This document shows positions 7,994 to 16,555 of a DNA stretch of 64,000 bases, one piece after another. A program made the position numbers and the translations under genes. This DNA is from Desulfobacterales bacterium HSG16 (GTDB lineage: Bacteria; Desulfobacterota; Desulfobacteria; Desulfobacterales; HSG16), in NCBI GenBank assembly GCA_030377965.1, contig JAUCGE010000002.1, positions 23,563 through 87,562 of the forward strand, read 5' to 3'. The notes under the pieces were generated by a model that saw only the letters and a list, made by a program, of their open reading frames with translations, made no database searches and was not told the origin of the DNA. Every line of letters begins with the position of its first letter. The first letter of the stretch is position 1.

Positions 7994-9622
7994 ATGTCAG
8001 ACCTTCCGAAACCAGATGAATTTTTGACGGGCATTGATCATAAGATGCCCCAAACGGACTGGATGAATACCCCGACCGAAATCCGGAAAGGGATGTATTG
8101 TTACGCATCCAATTACAAGAGCGTCGAAATCCTCGGGCTGCCCAATGCAAGACCTTGGAATCCCCTGGAAGACGACTGGAAACTGCCCGAAAACTGGCAA
8201 CAGATCATCCATGAAGGATTTAAAGAACGGCTGGATAAATTTCGTTCTTTCAAAGTTTTCATGGATATTTGTGTAAGATGCGGCGCATGTGCGGATAAAT
8301 GCCATTTCTTTATTGGAACCGGCGATCCCAAAAACATGCCAGTATTGAGAGCAGAGCTGCTGCGTTCTATTTACAGAAACGATTTTACAACCGTAGGCAA
8401 GATTCTCGGAAAAATCGGGGGCGGCAGGAAAATGACCCTCGATGTACTTAAGGAATGGTGGTATTATCTGTTCCAATGCACCGAGTGTCGGCGCTGTTCG
8501 GTTTTCTGTCCATACGGAATAGACACTGCCGAGGTCACTATCATGGGCCGGGAACTGCTTAATCTGATCGGTCTCAACATCGACTGGATAGCAACTCCCA
8601 TAGCCAATTGTTACCAGACCGGAAACCATCTTGGAATCCAGCCCCATGCTTTCAAGGACATGCTCGAATTTTTTGTTGAAGATATCGAAGAGATCACAGG
8701 CATCAACGTAGATCCGAGCTTCAACCGGAAAGGGGCCGACATCCTCTTTATCACTCCTTCAGGAGATGTGTTTGCTGATCCGGGAACTTACACATGTATG
8801 GGATACATGATGCTCTTTCACTATCTGAGAGAGAAATACGGGTTTGACATCACATGGAGTACCTATGCTTCCGAGGGTGGCAATTTCGGTTTTTTCACAT
8901 CTCATGAGACCATGAAAAGGCTTAACTCAAAAATGTACGCTGAGGCCAAACGCCTTGGAGTCAAATGGATTCTCGGCGGCGAATGCGGCCATATGTGGCG
9001 GGTAATCAACCAGTATATGGATACAATGAACGGGCCTGCGGATTTTCTCGAAGAGCCAGTTTCTCCCATCACAGGCACAAAATTCGAAAATGCCAAATCG
9101 ACCAAAATGGTTCATATTGCTGAGTTTCTTGCAGATCTCATTCATCATGACAAGCTGGAACTTGATCCGTCGAGAAACGACAATTTTAAGGTAAGCTTCC
9201 ATGATTCCTGCAATCCTGCCAGGGGAATGGGAATGTTCGAAGAACCCAGGTATGTGATCAAAAATGTATGTAACCATTTTTATGAAATGCCCGCCAATAC
9301 CATCCGGGAACAGACTTTCTGCTGCGGCAGCGGCGCTGGTCTGAACGCTGGTGAGAATATGGAACTGAGATTGGCAGGGGGTCTGCCAAGGGCCAATGCG
9401 GTTAAATATGTGCATGAAAAATTCGGCGTTAATATGCTGGCCTGTGTTTGTGCAATCGACAGGGCAGCTTTACCGACTTCTCTAGAATACTGGGTTCCTG
9501 AAGTGGATACAACCGGTATGACAGAACTGGTTGCCAACGCTTTGATCATGCCGGGTGAAACAAAAAGAGAAACTGATCTGCGCGGTGAACCGCTGCCGGG
9601 AATGGAGGAGGATGATGCCTGA
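7994..9622 (+). CDS. dsrK: DsrK, HdrD-like catalytic iron-sulfur subunit
   Basis: The 542-residue cytoplasmic protein has two [4Fe-4S] motifs: Cys93, 96, 99, 103 (CVRCGACADKC) and Cys162, 165, 168, 172 (CTECRRCSVFC). The C-terminal half has CCG-type cysteine motifs that hold the non-cubane cluster: GGECGHMWR, DSCNPARG and FCCGSGAG. It is related to heterodisulfide reductase HdrD and is the likely site where the DsrC trisulfide is reduced during sulfate respiration. An AAGGAG box precedes ATG 7994. The 3' end overlaps the dsrJ start. Confidence 0.96.
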   Translation: MSDLPKPDEFLTGIDHKMPQTDWMNTPTEIRKGMYCYASNYKSVEILGLPNARPWNPLEDDWKLPENWQQIIHEGFKERLDKFRSFKVFMDICVRCGACADKCHFFIGTGDPKNMPVLRAELLRSIYRNDFTTVGKILGKIGGGRKMTLDVLKEWWYYLFQCTECRRCSVFCPYGIDTAEVTIMGRELLNLIGLNIDWIATPIANCYQTGNHLGIQPHAFKDMLEFFVEDIEEITGINVDPSFNRKGADILFITPSGDVFADPGTYTCMGYMMLFHYLREKYGFDITWSTYASEGGNFGFFTSHETMKRLNSKMYAEAKRLGVKWILGGECGHMWRVINQYMDTMNGPADFLEEPVSPITGTKFENAKSTKMVHIAEFLADLIHHDKLELDPSRNDNFKVSFHDSCNPARGMGMFEEPRYVIKNVCNHFYEMPANTIREQTFCCGSGAGLNAGENMELRLAGGLPRANAVKYVHEKFGVNMLACVCAIDRAALPTSLEYWVPEVDTTGMTELVANALIMPGETKRETDLRGEPLPGMEEDDA

Positions 9623-10022
9623 TCAAAAACAGATGTATGACAAAGGCAAGGTGGTGGCCGGCCTGGTTATATTTGTGGTCCTTATAACCTTTCCTTTCTG
9701 GTATAATCATCTGAAAGCTGCACCGGCTCCTCAACTGGAACTGACAAAGAAGGCTCAGGCAGCTAAAAACTGCGTCAGATCCAAGGATTATATGAAAGCC
9801 GAACATATGCAGCTTCTTGATGTCTGGAGAGAATCGGTGGTACGAAATGGCGAGCGGGTATATGTGAACGAAGAAGGTAAGGAATTTAACATGAGCCTTA
9901 CAAATACCTGTCTTGACTGTCACTCAAACAAAGCTGAATTCTGTGACAGATGCCATAATTATGCGTCGGTTAATCCCTATTGCTGGGATTGCCACATTGA
10001 CAATCCGAAGGAGAAGAAATAA
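9612..10022 (+). CDS. dsrJ: DsrJ, periplasmic triheme cytochrome c
   Basis: The protein is about 136 residues. An uncleaved N-terminal helix (VVAGLVIFVVLITFPFWY) anchors it, and three CxxCH heme sites follow: CLDCH (100-104), CDRCH (111-115) and CWDCH (124-128). Cys54 in KNCVRS is in the place of the conserved cysteine that is a distal heme ligand in DsrJ of Allochromatium. ATG at 9612 or 9615 follows a GGAGGAGG that lies inside the end of dsrK, so the genes overlap by 8-11 bp. Longer in-frame upstream codons are rejected because they lie deep in dsrK. Confidence 0.95.
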   Translation: MMPDQKQMYDKGKVVAGLVIFVVLITFPFWYNHLKAAPAPQLELTKKAQAAKNCVRSKDYMKAEHMQLLDVWRESVVRNGERVYVNEEGKEFNMSLTNTCLDCHSNKAEFCDRCHNYASVNPYCWDCHIDNPKEKK

Positions 10023-10837
10023 TGGAAAAAAGCAGAAGACGCTTTCTCAAAGTAGCCGGCATCACAGCGCTGGGTGTCGGGGCCAAACCGACATGGGATG
10101 TCCTGGCTTCTGATTCTTCCCATGACGCTTCTCAGCCGAAAGTAAAAAAGGGAGACAAAGCCCTTTCCGCTGAACAATGGGCTATGGTCATTGACACTCG
10201 TAAATTTACGTCCGAAGAAGACCTTCACCCCATAATCGAAGCCTGTCATAAGACTCATAATGTGCCGGATTTTCTGGACGAAGAGCATGAAGATTACAAA
10301 CCAGCCAATAAAAGGCACGAAATTAAGTGGATCTGGCCAGAGGAATACAAGCACGCTTTTCCCTCTCTGGAAAACCATCACGTAAATGACAGGGTAAAAG
10401 CATTGCCTTTTCTGGTAATGTGTAATCACTGTGAAAATCCTGCCTGTGTCAAGGCATGTCCTACAAAAGCAACTTTCAAGCGGGACGATGGGATTGTATT
10501 GATGGACTTCCACCGCTGTATCGGATGCAGGTTTTGTATGGCTGCATGTCCTTATGGCTCAAGAAGCTTCAATTTCCGTGATCCACGTCCTTATATCAAG
10601 GACCGTAACCCTGAATTTCCCACGAGAATGAAGGGTGTTGTGGAAAAATGTAATTTCTGTGCAGAACGGCTGGCAGTAGGAAAAATGCCCGCATGTGTGG
10701 AAGCATCTAATGGCGCTATTGCCTTCGGCGATCTCAATGATCACGAATCAGAAGTTTCCAAATGGCTGAGTGAAAATTTTACAATCCGTCGTAAGCCGGG
10801 CCTGGGTACCGGACCGGCTTTGTATTACATCGTATGA
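10022..10837 (+). CDS. dsrO: DsrO, periplasmic ferredoxin-like subunit
   Basis: The 271-residue protein starts with a Tat signal (SRRRFLKVAG) and carries ferredoxin motifs CNHCENPACVKACP, CIGCRFCMAACP and a third group with CNFC and PACVEA. This is the usual layout of DsrO, a relative of HmcB/NrfC-type electron carriers. It passes electrons between DsrJ and DsrP on the periplasmic face. The start overlaps the dsrJ stop by one base (TAATG), and dsrP follows after 7 bp. Confidence 0.96.
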   Translation: MEKSRRRFLKVAGITALGVGAKPTWDVLASDSSHDASQPKVKKGDKALSAEQWAMVIDTRKFTSEEDLHPIIEACHKTHNVPDFLDEEHEDYKPANKRHEIKWIWPEEYKHAFPSLENHHVNDRVKALPFLVMCNHCENPACVKACPTKATFKRDDGIVLMDFHRCIGCRFCMAACPYGSRSFNFRDPRPYIKDRNPEFPTRMKGVVEKCNFCAERLAVGKMPACVEASNGAIAFGDLNDHESEVSKWLSENFTIRRKPGLGTGPALYYIV

Positions 10838-10844
10838 GGTGCTT

Positions 10845-12002
10845 ATGCTTGAAATAGCCTTTAAAGGAAGCAAAAAATACTATGGTTGGATATTGGCGCT
10901 GCTGGGTGTGATCGGAGCGGCCGGATTGTGTTATATCTGGCAGTTTGTTTACGGTCTGGGAATCACCGGCATGAGCAGGGACGTCAGTTGGGGATTTTAC
11001 ATTGCACAATTCACTTTCCTTGTCGGCGTGGCCGCAGGAGGCGTGATGCTTGTACTGCCCTACTATCTGCACGATTATAAAGCATTCGGGAAAATCACTA
11101 TTCTTGGAGAATTTCTCGCTGTATCAGCAATCTGCATGTGTCTTATGTTCATCATTGCAGATCTCGGGCAGCCCATGAGGGCTTTTAACGTCCTCTTGCA
11201 TCCAACACCCAAGTCCATGCTTTTCTGGGACATGATCGTGTTGAACGGATACCTGATTTTGAACATTGTCATCGGATGGAAAGTGCTGGAAGCTGAAAGA
11301 AATTCAGCTCCGCCTCCGGCATGGATCAAACCCCTGATTTATCTTTCGATACCCTGGGCATTCGGTATTCATACTGTTACAGCCTGGTTGTACTGCGGTC
11401 TTCCCGGCAGAGGATTCTGGCTGACAGCGATTCTGGCTCCGAGATTTCTGGCCTCCGCTTTTGCAGCAGGGCCTGCCTTTCTGCTCCTTCTCGTCTTTTT
11501 GATTCGAAAGATAACGAAATTCGATGCGGGAACAAAAGCTATCAGGACTCTTTCCAAAATTATCACTTATGCTCTGATCGCGAATGTCTTCTTTTTCGTA
11601 TGTGAGGTTTTCGTTGCCATGTACAGTGGTATTCCCGAACATATGGATCATCTTACTTACCTGTTCTTCGGTCTTCATGGACACGGAGTACTTGTTCCCT
11701 GGATGTGGGCATCAATGATTCTCATGGTGATATCCATTATTCTGCTGGTCAACCCGATTACAAGAAACAACGAGTCCATTCTTGCTCTCACCTGTGTTCT
11801 GCTTTTCATCGGAACCTGGATCGACAAGGGCATGGGCATGATTTCAGGTGGTTTTGTACCTTCACCTACTCACCATGTGTCCGAGTATGTGCCAACCTGT
11901 CCAGAACTCATAATTACTCTGGGTATCTGGTGTACTGGATTCTTGATTCTGACCATACTGTATAAGATAGTGGTCACAGTCAAAGAAGAAGGAATGGCAT
12001 AG
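10845..12002 (+). CDS. dsrP: DsrP, NrfD-family membrane quinone-interacting subunit
   Basis: The 385-residue integral membrane protein of the NrfD/PsrC family has about ten predicted helices. Features include GVAAGGVMLVLPYYL, the conserved FIIADLGQP turn, PTPKSMLFWDM, and a C-terminal WIDKGMGMISGGFVPSPTHH segment seen in DsrP/HmcC relatives. With DsrO it links the periplasmic redox chain to the quinone pool. ATG 10845 follows GAGGTG directly after the dsrO stop; the longer upstream frame is inside dsrO and is rejected. It is the last gene before a strong terminator. Confidence 0.95.
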   Translation: MLEIAFKGSKKYYGWILALLGVIGAAGLCYIWQFVYGLGITGMSRDVSWGFYIAQFTFLVGVAAGGVMLVLPYYLHDYKAFGKITILGEFLAVSAICMCLMFIIADLGQPMRAFNVLLHPTPKSMLFWDMIVLNGYLILNIVIGWKVLEAERNSAPPPAWIKPLIYLSIPWAFGIHTVTAWLYCGLPGRGFWLTAILAPRFLASAFAAGPAFLLLLVFLIRKITKFDAGTKAIRTLSKIITYALIANVFFFVCEVFVAMYSGIPEHMDHLTYLFFGLHGHGVLVPWMWASMILMVISIILLVNPITRNNESILALTCVLLFIGTWIDKGMGMISGGFVPSPTHHVSEYVPTCPELIITLGIWCTGFLILTILYKIVVTVKEEGMA

Positions 12003-12057
12003 CCTGATAAAACCAGAACAAGACCAGAATAAGAACAGATTAAACGAATAAAATAAT

Positions 12058-12092
12058 AAAAAAGGGTTCGTCCGTAAGGATGAACCCTTTTT
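12058..12092 (+). terminator. Rho-independent terminator of the dsr operon
   Basis: AAAAAGGGTTCGTCC, a GTAA loop, and GGATGAACCCTTTTTT form a near-perfect stem followed by a T-run. Confidence 0.9.
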
Positions 12093-12112
12093 TATTGAAG
12101 GAATAATGAACC

Positions 12113-12862
12113 ATGATAGATTATCGGAACAATGAACACAAATCTTCTCAATATGAAGAGATACAACTTTTCTGCATTCCTTTTGCTGCGGGGACAGCCT
12201 ATTCCTATCGTGATATAGAATCCCGTCTTGACAGTCGGATAAAACCTGTTGGAATTGATCTGCCAGGACATGGCAGGAAAATGGGCCAGCCTCTTTTTAC
12301 CGATATTGGAAAAATTTTCGACCATGTCTTTACCGAAATAAAAAAACAGTTGAACAACAGACCTTTTGCCATCTTCGGCCACAGCATGGGTGCTACCCTT
12401 ACATATCTTATGGCAAAAAAACTCCGGGATGAAAACATGCCTCAACCTCTGCACCTGTTTGTCTCAGGCAGACAAGGGCCTCCTGTCCCCTCAAAGGAAA
12501 AAGGTATTCATCTTTTACCCGACGCTCAATTTCTGGATAAAGTCATAGAACTTGGGGGAATCTCGGACGAAGTGGCCGGAGAACAGGAATTGATAGAACT
12601 TTTTCTGCCGATTTTAAAAGCCGATTACCATGCCATAACCACATACGAATATGATAAAAAAGCAAAGCCTCTGGATATTCCCATAACCGCCATGATTGGC
12701 ACTATAGAAAATTTCACGCCGGAAGAAGCCACGACCTGGCAGGAAGTGACAAGCCGTCCCCTGGATCTGAAAAAATTTTTAGGACACCATTTTTTTATCT
12801 TTGACCATTGCCAGGACATTGCTGACATTATTTCAAAAAAACTTCTCGACCAACCAGAATAA
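12113..12862 (+). CDS. Type II (editing) thioesterase, GrsT/SrfD-like
   Basis: The 249-residue alpha/beta hydrolase has the family opening LFCIPFAAGTAYSYRDI, the motif DLPGHGRKMG, the nucleophile elbow FGHSMGATL with the catalytic Ser, and the C-terminal histidine segment LGHHFFIFDH. The position where many relatives have Asp (GxxD) reads GTIEN, so Glu may serve as the acid or another Asp is used. Such enzymes remove aberrant acyl groups from carrier proteins of NRPS/PKS assembly lines. It is followed after 4 bp by a phosphopantetheinyl transferase gene, which strengthens this role. No synthase gene lies in the window. Confidence 0.85.
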   Translation: MIDYRNNEHKSSQYEEIQLFCIPFAAGTAYSYRDIESRLDSRIKPVGIDLPGHGRKMGQPLFTDIGKIFDHVFTEIKKQLNNRPFAIFGHSMGATLTYLMAKKLRDENMPQPLHLFVSGRQGPPVPSKEKGIHLLPDAQFLDKVIELGGISDEVAGEQELIELFLPILKADYHAITTYEYDKKAKPLDIPITAMIGTIENFTPEEATTWQEVTSRPLDLKKFLGHHFFIFDHCQDIADIISKKLLDQPE

Positions 12863-12866
12863 ATAA

Positions 12867-13583
12867 ATGATAGCTATTTACCATACCAGTTTCGACACTC
12901 CCCTTCCAGACAACCTTTGGAACAGAGCTGTTGACATGATGCCAGTTTCCATTGCCAGCAGAATCGCAAGATATATAAGATGGCAGGATCGCCATTCAGC
13001 TCTTCTGGGAAAACTTCTTTTAAGATACGGATTTGCTGATTCAAGCCGTCCAGATTCCAATCATCTGGATTCCAATGCTCCAAATCCTAACGACCCGGAT
13101 TCGCATTTAGCAAGTTTGGATATTCTGGAAAGGCTTGAAGAAACATCACACGGCAGACCTGTATTAAAAGAAGAAAACATTGATTTTAATATCTCTCATT
13201 CAGGAAATTATGTAATCTGCGGAATTTCTAATTCAGCCAGAATTGGTCTGGATATTGAAAAAATCAGACAAATAGATATATCTGATTTCAAAAGATACAT
13301 GAATGAAGACGAATGGGAAAGAATCGAAAAGGCAGATGCCCCTTTTGCTGGTTTTTTTGAATACTGGACAATAAAAGAAAGCGTGATGAAAGCTGATGGC
13401 AGGGGAATGTCAATTCCCATTGAGGATATTATGATTTCAAAAGACAGGGCAAATCTGTACGGTGTTAGCTGGTATTACAAGGCTCTGAATATCGATACTG
13501 GATACAAATGTCACATGGCAGCCGATGTAAAAAATCCCCGGATTCGGATTGAAAGCATATCATGTTCGGAATTAATTGCTTGA
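12867..13583 (+). CDS. 4'-phosphopantetheinyl transferase, Sfp type
   Basis: The 238-residue protein has the three usual motifs: FNISHSGNYV, IGLDIEKIR (metal-binding Asp and Glu) and FFEYWTIKESVMKADG. Sfp-type enzymes attach phosphopantetheine to carrier proteins of NRPS, PKS or fatty-acid systems. Between about residues 58 and 80 is a low-complexity Asp/Ser/Asn/Pro insert with a repeated DSN pattern, built from short DNA repeats such as GATTCCAAT; it is not part of the fold. The gene forms an operon with the thioesterase. Confidence 0.88.
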   Translation: MIAIYHTSFDTPLPDNLWNRAVDMMPVSIASRIARYIRWQDRHSALLGKLLLRYGFADSSRPDSNHLDSNAPNPNDPDSHLASLDILERLEETSHGRPVLKEENIDFNISHSGNYVICGISNSARIGLDIEKIRQIDISDFKRYMNEDEWERIEKADAPFAGFFEYWTIKESVMKADGRGMSIPIEDIMISKDRANLYGVSWYYKALNIDTGYKCHMAADVKNPRIRIESISCSELIA

Positions 13584-13659
13584 ATCCGGGCAGCAGTAGT
13601 TTTGCACATTTCTTTACCACGGCTGTCTTCCCGCCTCTGTTTTCTACGATATGAAAAGC

Positions 13660-13735
13660 GCGTGCAGCAAGCAGGCATTGTGCCTGCCCTTGTACGGAGG
13701 GCAACCAATAGGGTTTGCCCCTACAATAAATATAA
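13660..13735. repeat. Dispersed GGGCAACC/GGTTTGCCC hairpin repeat
   Basis: AGGCATTGTGCCTGCCC and GGGCAACCAATAGGGTTTGCCC form consecutive short palindromes. A related piece, GCAGGGGCAATCCCTTGTGC, occurs at about 22228. No coding frame is seen. It is a small intergenic repeat of unknown role. Confidence 0.45.
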
Positions 13736-13741
13736 CATAAT

Positions 13742-13761
13742 TTATGCACAGGTACTTATCT
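13742..13761. repeat. Family A end sequence, left of the activase gene
   Basis: TTATGCACAGGTACTTAT is one end of repeat family A. Its inverted partner ATAAGTACTTGTGCATAA lies at 14717-14735, so the radical SAM gene is bracketed by the pair. Confidence 0.7.
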
Positions 13762-13785
13762 TCCGAATCGGATAAAAAAAGCCAT

Positions 13786-14685
13786 ATGAAAGGCACAATT
13801 TTTGATATAAAACGATATGCTATAAATGACGGACCTGGAATCCGTACAACGATTTTCTTCAAAGGGTGTCCCATGTCCTGTTTATGGTGTCACAATCCTG
13901 AAAGTATTAATAGCAAGCCTCAAAAAATATATGAAAAAGACCGATGTATCGGATGCCTCGAATGTATTGATGTCTGCCCTGAAAAAGCGATTTCTTTAAC
14001 CGGCCAGGGAATGAATACTGACAAAAATTGTGTCCGATGCGGCAAATGCGCTCAAATCTGTCCGTCGGAAGCCATTCAGATAGCAGGCAGGCGTGTCGAT
14101 ATAGAAGATATAATACAAATCATCGAAAAGGATATCCTTTTTTACGATGAATCAAAAGGGGGAGTGACTTTCTCTGGTGGTGAACCATTGATGCAGGCTG
14201 ATTTTCTGTGCGAACTGCTTGATGCCTGCGAGTATCTTGATATACACAGAGCGGTGGATACTTCAGGGTATGCGGATCTTCCGGTTTTTAAAAAAATTAT
14301 CAAAAAAACGGATCTCTTATTGTTCGACTTGAAAATGATCAATGATGAAAAACATCGAAAATTCACAGGAGTCTCAAACGAATCGATCATAAAAAATCTG
14401 AAATTTGCAGCCGAAAAACAAATTGATACAATCATCAGGATTCCTGTCATACCTGGAATCAACACGGATGATGAAAATATTGAAAAAACCGGTTGTATTG
14501 TATCGTCTATTCCGAATGTATTATCAATCTGTCTTCTGCCATATCATGATTCGGCAAAGGGTAAATACAGACGATTTGCTATGAAATATGGTCTGCCAAA
14601 GGTTGTCACGCCGAATAATTTTCAGATGGAATCGATTGCTGGAAAGCTCAGAAGTTTCAACCTGAAAGTGAATATTGGAGGATAA
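13786..14685 (+). CDS. Glycyl-radical enzyme activating protein (radical SAM, two extra FeS clusters)
   Basis: This 299-residue member of the PFL-activase family has GPGIRTTIFFKGCPMSCLWC with the radical SAM CxxxCxxC, then an inserted 2x[4Fe-4S] ferredoxin module (CIGCLECIDVCP and CVRCGKCAQICP), the GGVTFSGGEP motif, and a TIM-barrel remainder. It would use S-adenosylmethionine to install the glycyl radical on a partner enzyme. No glycyl-radical enzyme gene is in the window, so its substrate is unknown. An upstream in-frame ATG (13744) lies within the repeat and is rejected; ATG 13786 begins the conserved MKGTIFDIKRY. No strong ribosome-binding site is visible. Confidence 0.88.
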   Translation: MKGTIFDIKRYAINDGPGIRTTIFFKGCPMSCLWCHNPESINSKPQKIYEKDRCIGCLECIDVCPEKAISLTGQGMNTDKNCVRCGKCAQICPSEAIQIAGRRVDIEDIIQIIEKDILFYDESKGGVTFSGGEPLMQADFLCELLDACEYLDIHRAVDTSGYADLPVFKKIIKKTDLLLFDLKMINDEKHRKFTGVSNESIIKNLKFAAEKQIDTIIRIPVIPGINTDDENIEKTGCIVSSIPNVLSICLLPYHDSAKGKYRRFAMKYGLPKVVTPNNFQMESIAGKLRSFNLKVNIGG

Positions 14686-14716
14686 AAAATCTGGCAAGAA
14701 TAATTTTTCCTCGCAA

Positions 14717-14735
14717 AATAAGTACTTGTGCATAA
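14717..14735. repeat. Family A end sequence, right of the activase gene
   Basis: ATAAGTACTTGTGCATAA is the inverse of 13742-13761 with one base difference. It lies about 30 bp past the activase stop codon. Confidence 0.7.
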
Positions 14736-14837
14736 GTTTTAAGTATCTACGCAATAACTTATTGACATTTTCGGCATCCTTCACCCACAACCCTTACACT
14801 TTCTGTATGTCTGAATCCTGATTCAGAAAATTTCTTA

Positions 14838-15428
14838 TCAGCTTTTACTTTTAAGGACTCTGTAATATCTCATGACCTTTTTTACATAGCCTCTGGTTTC
14901 AGCATACGGAGGAATGCCATTGTATTGATCAACCCGATTTGGCCCGGCATTGTAGCCGGCGAGTGCAAAAGACAATTTTCCGTTAAAACGTTTTAAAAGC
15001 CCTTTGAAATACATGGTTCCGCCCATTATATTCTGATATGGATCAAAGGGATCTGTAATTTTGAGAGTCTTGAAATTCTGGGGCATGATCTGCATCAATC
15101 CCACAGCTCCTTTTTTTGATACAGCTCTGGGATTAAATGCAGATTCAGTCATTATAATGGCTTTGACCAGAGAAAATGATACACCATATTTTTTTGATGC
15201 CTGATTGATGATACGGTCATATCTCTTACTGGAGTAGGGAATTTTCCCTGTCCTTAAATATGGTCTGTACAAAGAGGATGTGGGAATGTTGGTAAAATGA
15301 GTCACTCCTTGTTTATCCACATATCTATATATGTCCGCAAAACTGCTCGCAGCATAAAAAAACATGAGAATAATCGCAATGACAATTCCCCTGATATATT
15401 TAATATTGAGACATCTCATGATTGTCAT
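14838..15428 (-). CDS. Lytic murein transglycosylase (SLT domain) with DUF4124-like start
   Basis: The 196-residue protein has an N-terminal hydrophobic signal segment (GIVIAIILMFFYAASSFA), a short DUF4124-like strand region (IYRYVDKQGVTHFTN), and a C-terminal SLT domain. The SLT motifs are IIMTESAFNPRAVSKKGAVG with the catalytic Glu, LMQIMPQN, and LAGYNAGPNRV. It cleaves peptidoglycan between MurNAc and GlcNAc in the periplasm. ATG 15428 overlaps the stop of the upstream gene by 4 bp, so the two are co-translated. Confidence 0.9.
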   Translation of the reverse strand: MTIMRCLNIKYIRGIVIAIILMFFYAASSFADIYRYVDKQGVTHFTNIPTSSLYRPYLRTGKIPYSSKRYDRIINQASKKYGVSFSLVKAIIMTESAFNPRAVSKKGAVGLMQIMPQNFKTLKITDPFDPYQNIMGGTMYFKGLLKRFNGKLSFALAGYNAGPNRVDQYNGIPPYAETRGYVKKVMRYYRVLKSKS

Positions 15429-15817
15429 TTATACCATTTTTGTTTTTCCAGATAATCTCGATAAATTTTTGAGGCGTATCTTATTGGAAAATTCTTATGT
15501 GACAGATAAGCAGTTGAATTGTTCAAATAAGATTCCAGGAGCTGCTCAAATAACAGATCCTTCTGGCCACTATCCACGAAATTACGTTCAATCTTCTGTT
15601 CGTATATGATCACATCCCCCATATCTCTGGCCATATCATCAGGATTTATCGTACCATAGCCCTCAATGGATATTGAATTTAGCTGATGTACAGAAATTTC
15701 GACCTGAACGGCTATAGACAGAAACCACCTGTCACCAGCTATTTTGCGTGATCTATCATATACTTTTAATACAGCATCGTTATCAAGGTCAATCACTTTT
15801 AATGGATTATCTTCCAC
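15425..15817 (-). CDS. Conserved hypothetical protein upstream of the transglycosylase
   Basis: The 130-residue protein was not recognised. It begins with VIDLDNDAVLKVYDRSRKIA, has no signal peptide or membrane span, and ends with a basic helix (IRYASKIYRDYLEKQKWYK). It is translationally coupled to the lytic transglycosylase (ATGA), which suggests a linked role or a shared expression unit. Codon use resembles its neighbours, supporting a real gene. Confidence 0.65.
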   Translation of the reverse strand: MEDNPLKVIDLDNDAVLKVYDRSRKIAGDRWFLSIAVQVEISVHQLNSISIEGYGTINPDDMARDMGDVIIYEQKIERNFVDSGQKDLLFEQLLESYLNNSTAYLSHKNFPIRYASKIYRDYLEKQKWYK

Positions 15818-16129
15818 TCAAACTCCTTTATATAGCATGATTTTTGATTTCAAGCATATCCGAAAAACCTCGACTTTCGAAGCTTACCGAAATTTCAAAT
15901 TCATAAAAATACAGACAACAGACTTTCACACATCATATTATATCACATAATTCTGAAATGTGAATAACCAGGGTGTATAAGGAACATTCCCAATTTTTTG
16001 GCATCTCAAGATAACCTGCTGATTTTATTAAAACTCAAATTTATGTGACAATCTTGCTATTGTCAATAAAATGTGATGGTTATCAGAAAATATCAGATTT
16101 TTTGGAACATCTCTGTCGCTCATTGTCAG

Positions 16130-16290
16130 TAACTTGTCAGTAACTTGTGCATAACTCGTGAGTTATGCACAAAAAATAAAAGGGTGTGCAAAACTCACAA
16201 GTTATGCACAAGTTATGCACATAGTTATGCACAATGATTTGGCGAATAAATACATATAAAACAAGTATGTTACAAAGTTACTATATAAAC
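16130..16290. other. Candidate chromosomal replication origin (oriC) with five DnaA boxes
   Basis: Five exact TTATGCACA boxes, matching the DnaA consensus TTATNCACA, occur within 88 bp: 16146-16154 (minus), 16163-16171, 16202-16210, 16213-16221 and 16225-16233 (plus). The last three are spaced 11-12 bp, about one helical turn. The first two form a perfect 13-bp inverted repeat (TTGTGCATAACTC/GAGTTATGCACAA). An AT-rich stretch follows (16234-16290), suitable for unwinding. dnaN and gyrB lie 1.5-2.6 kb downstream, a typical origin neighbourhood. dnaA itself is not in the window. Confidence 0.8.
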
Positions 16291-16351
16291 GCACACTGCT
16301 TATTATTAATATCTGTTTTCTTTAAAAGAAAAAAGATAATAACAATAAACA

Positions 16352-16468
16352 ATGTGTGCCTGTGCAGAAGAAGGTCAACGGAACTGCTGAAAGATTCATC
16401 TCCGGGCTGTGTGTTATGCATGAGGATGTGGATTAAATGTGATAAAACTTTTGCACAGGCACTTATGT
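16352..16468. repeat. Family A inverted-repeat element next to oriC
   Basis: The left end TGTGCCTGTGCAGAAG and right end AAAACTTTTGCACAGGCACTTA are inverted. The interior shares GATTCATCTCCGGGCTGTGT and GCATGAG..GGAT.AAATGT.ATAAAACTT with the element at 3463-3692. No ORF. Confidence 0.65.
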
Positions 16469-16555
16469 TTTCAGAAAGGTACAAATTTCCTTGTAAGCAG
16501 ACAATAAAAAGGATATACTGATTTTTTTATTAACTGATAATAAGGTTTTTGTCTT

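Noticed and set aside
13742-13750. Isolated TTATGCACA as a DnaA box of a second origin
   Set aside because: It is a single match inside a family A end; there is no cluster.
16141-16233. oriC boxes as part of the family A repeats
   Set aside because: The boxes are not followed by the GGTACTTA part of the repeat, and their spacing and palindromic arrangement differ from it.
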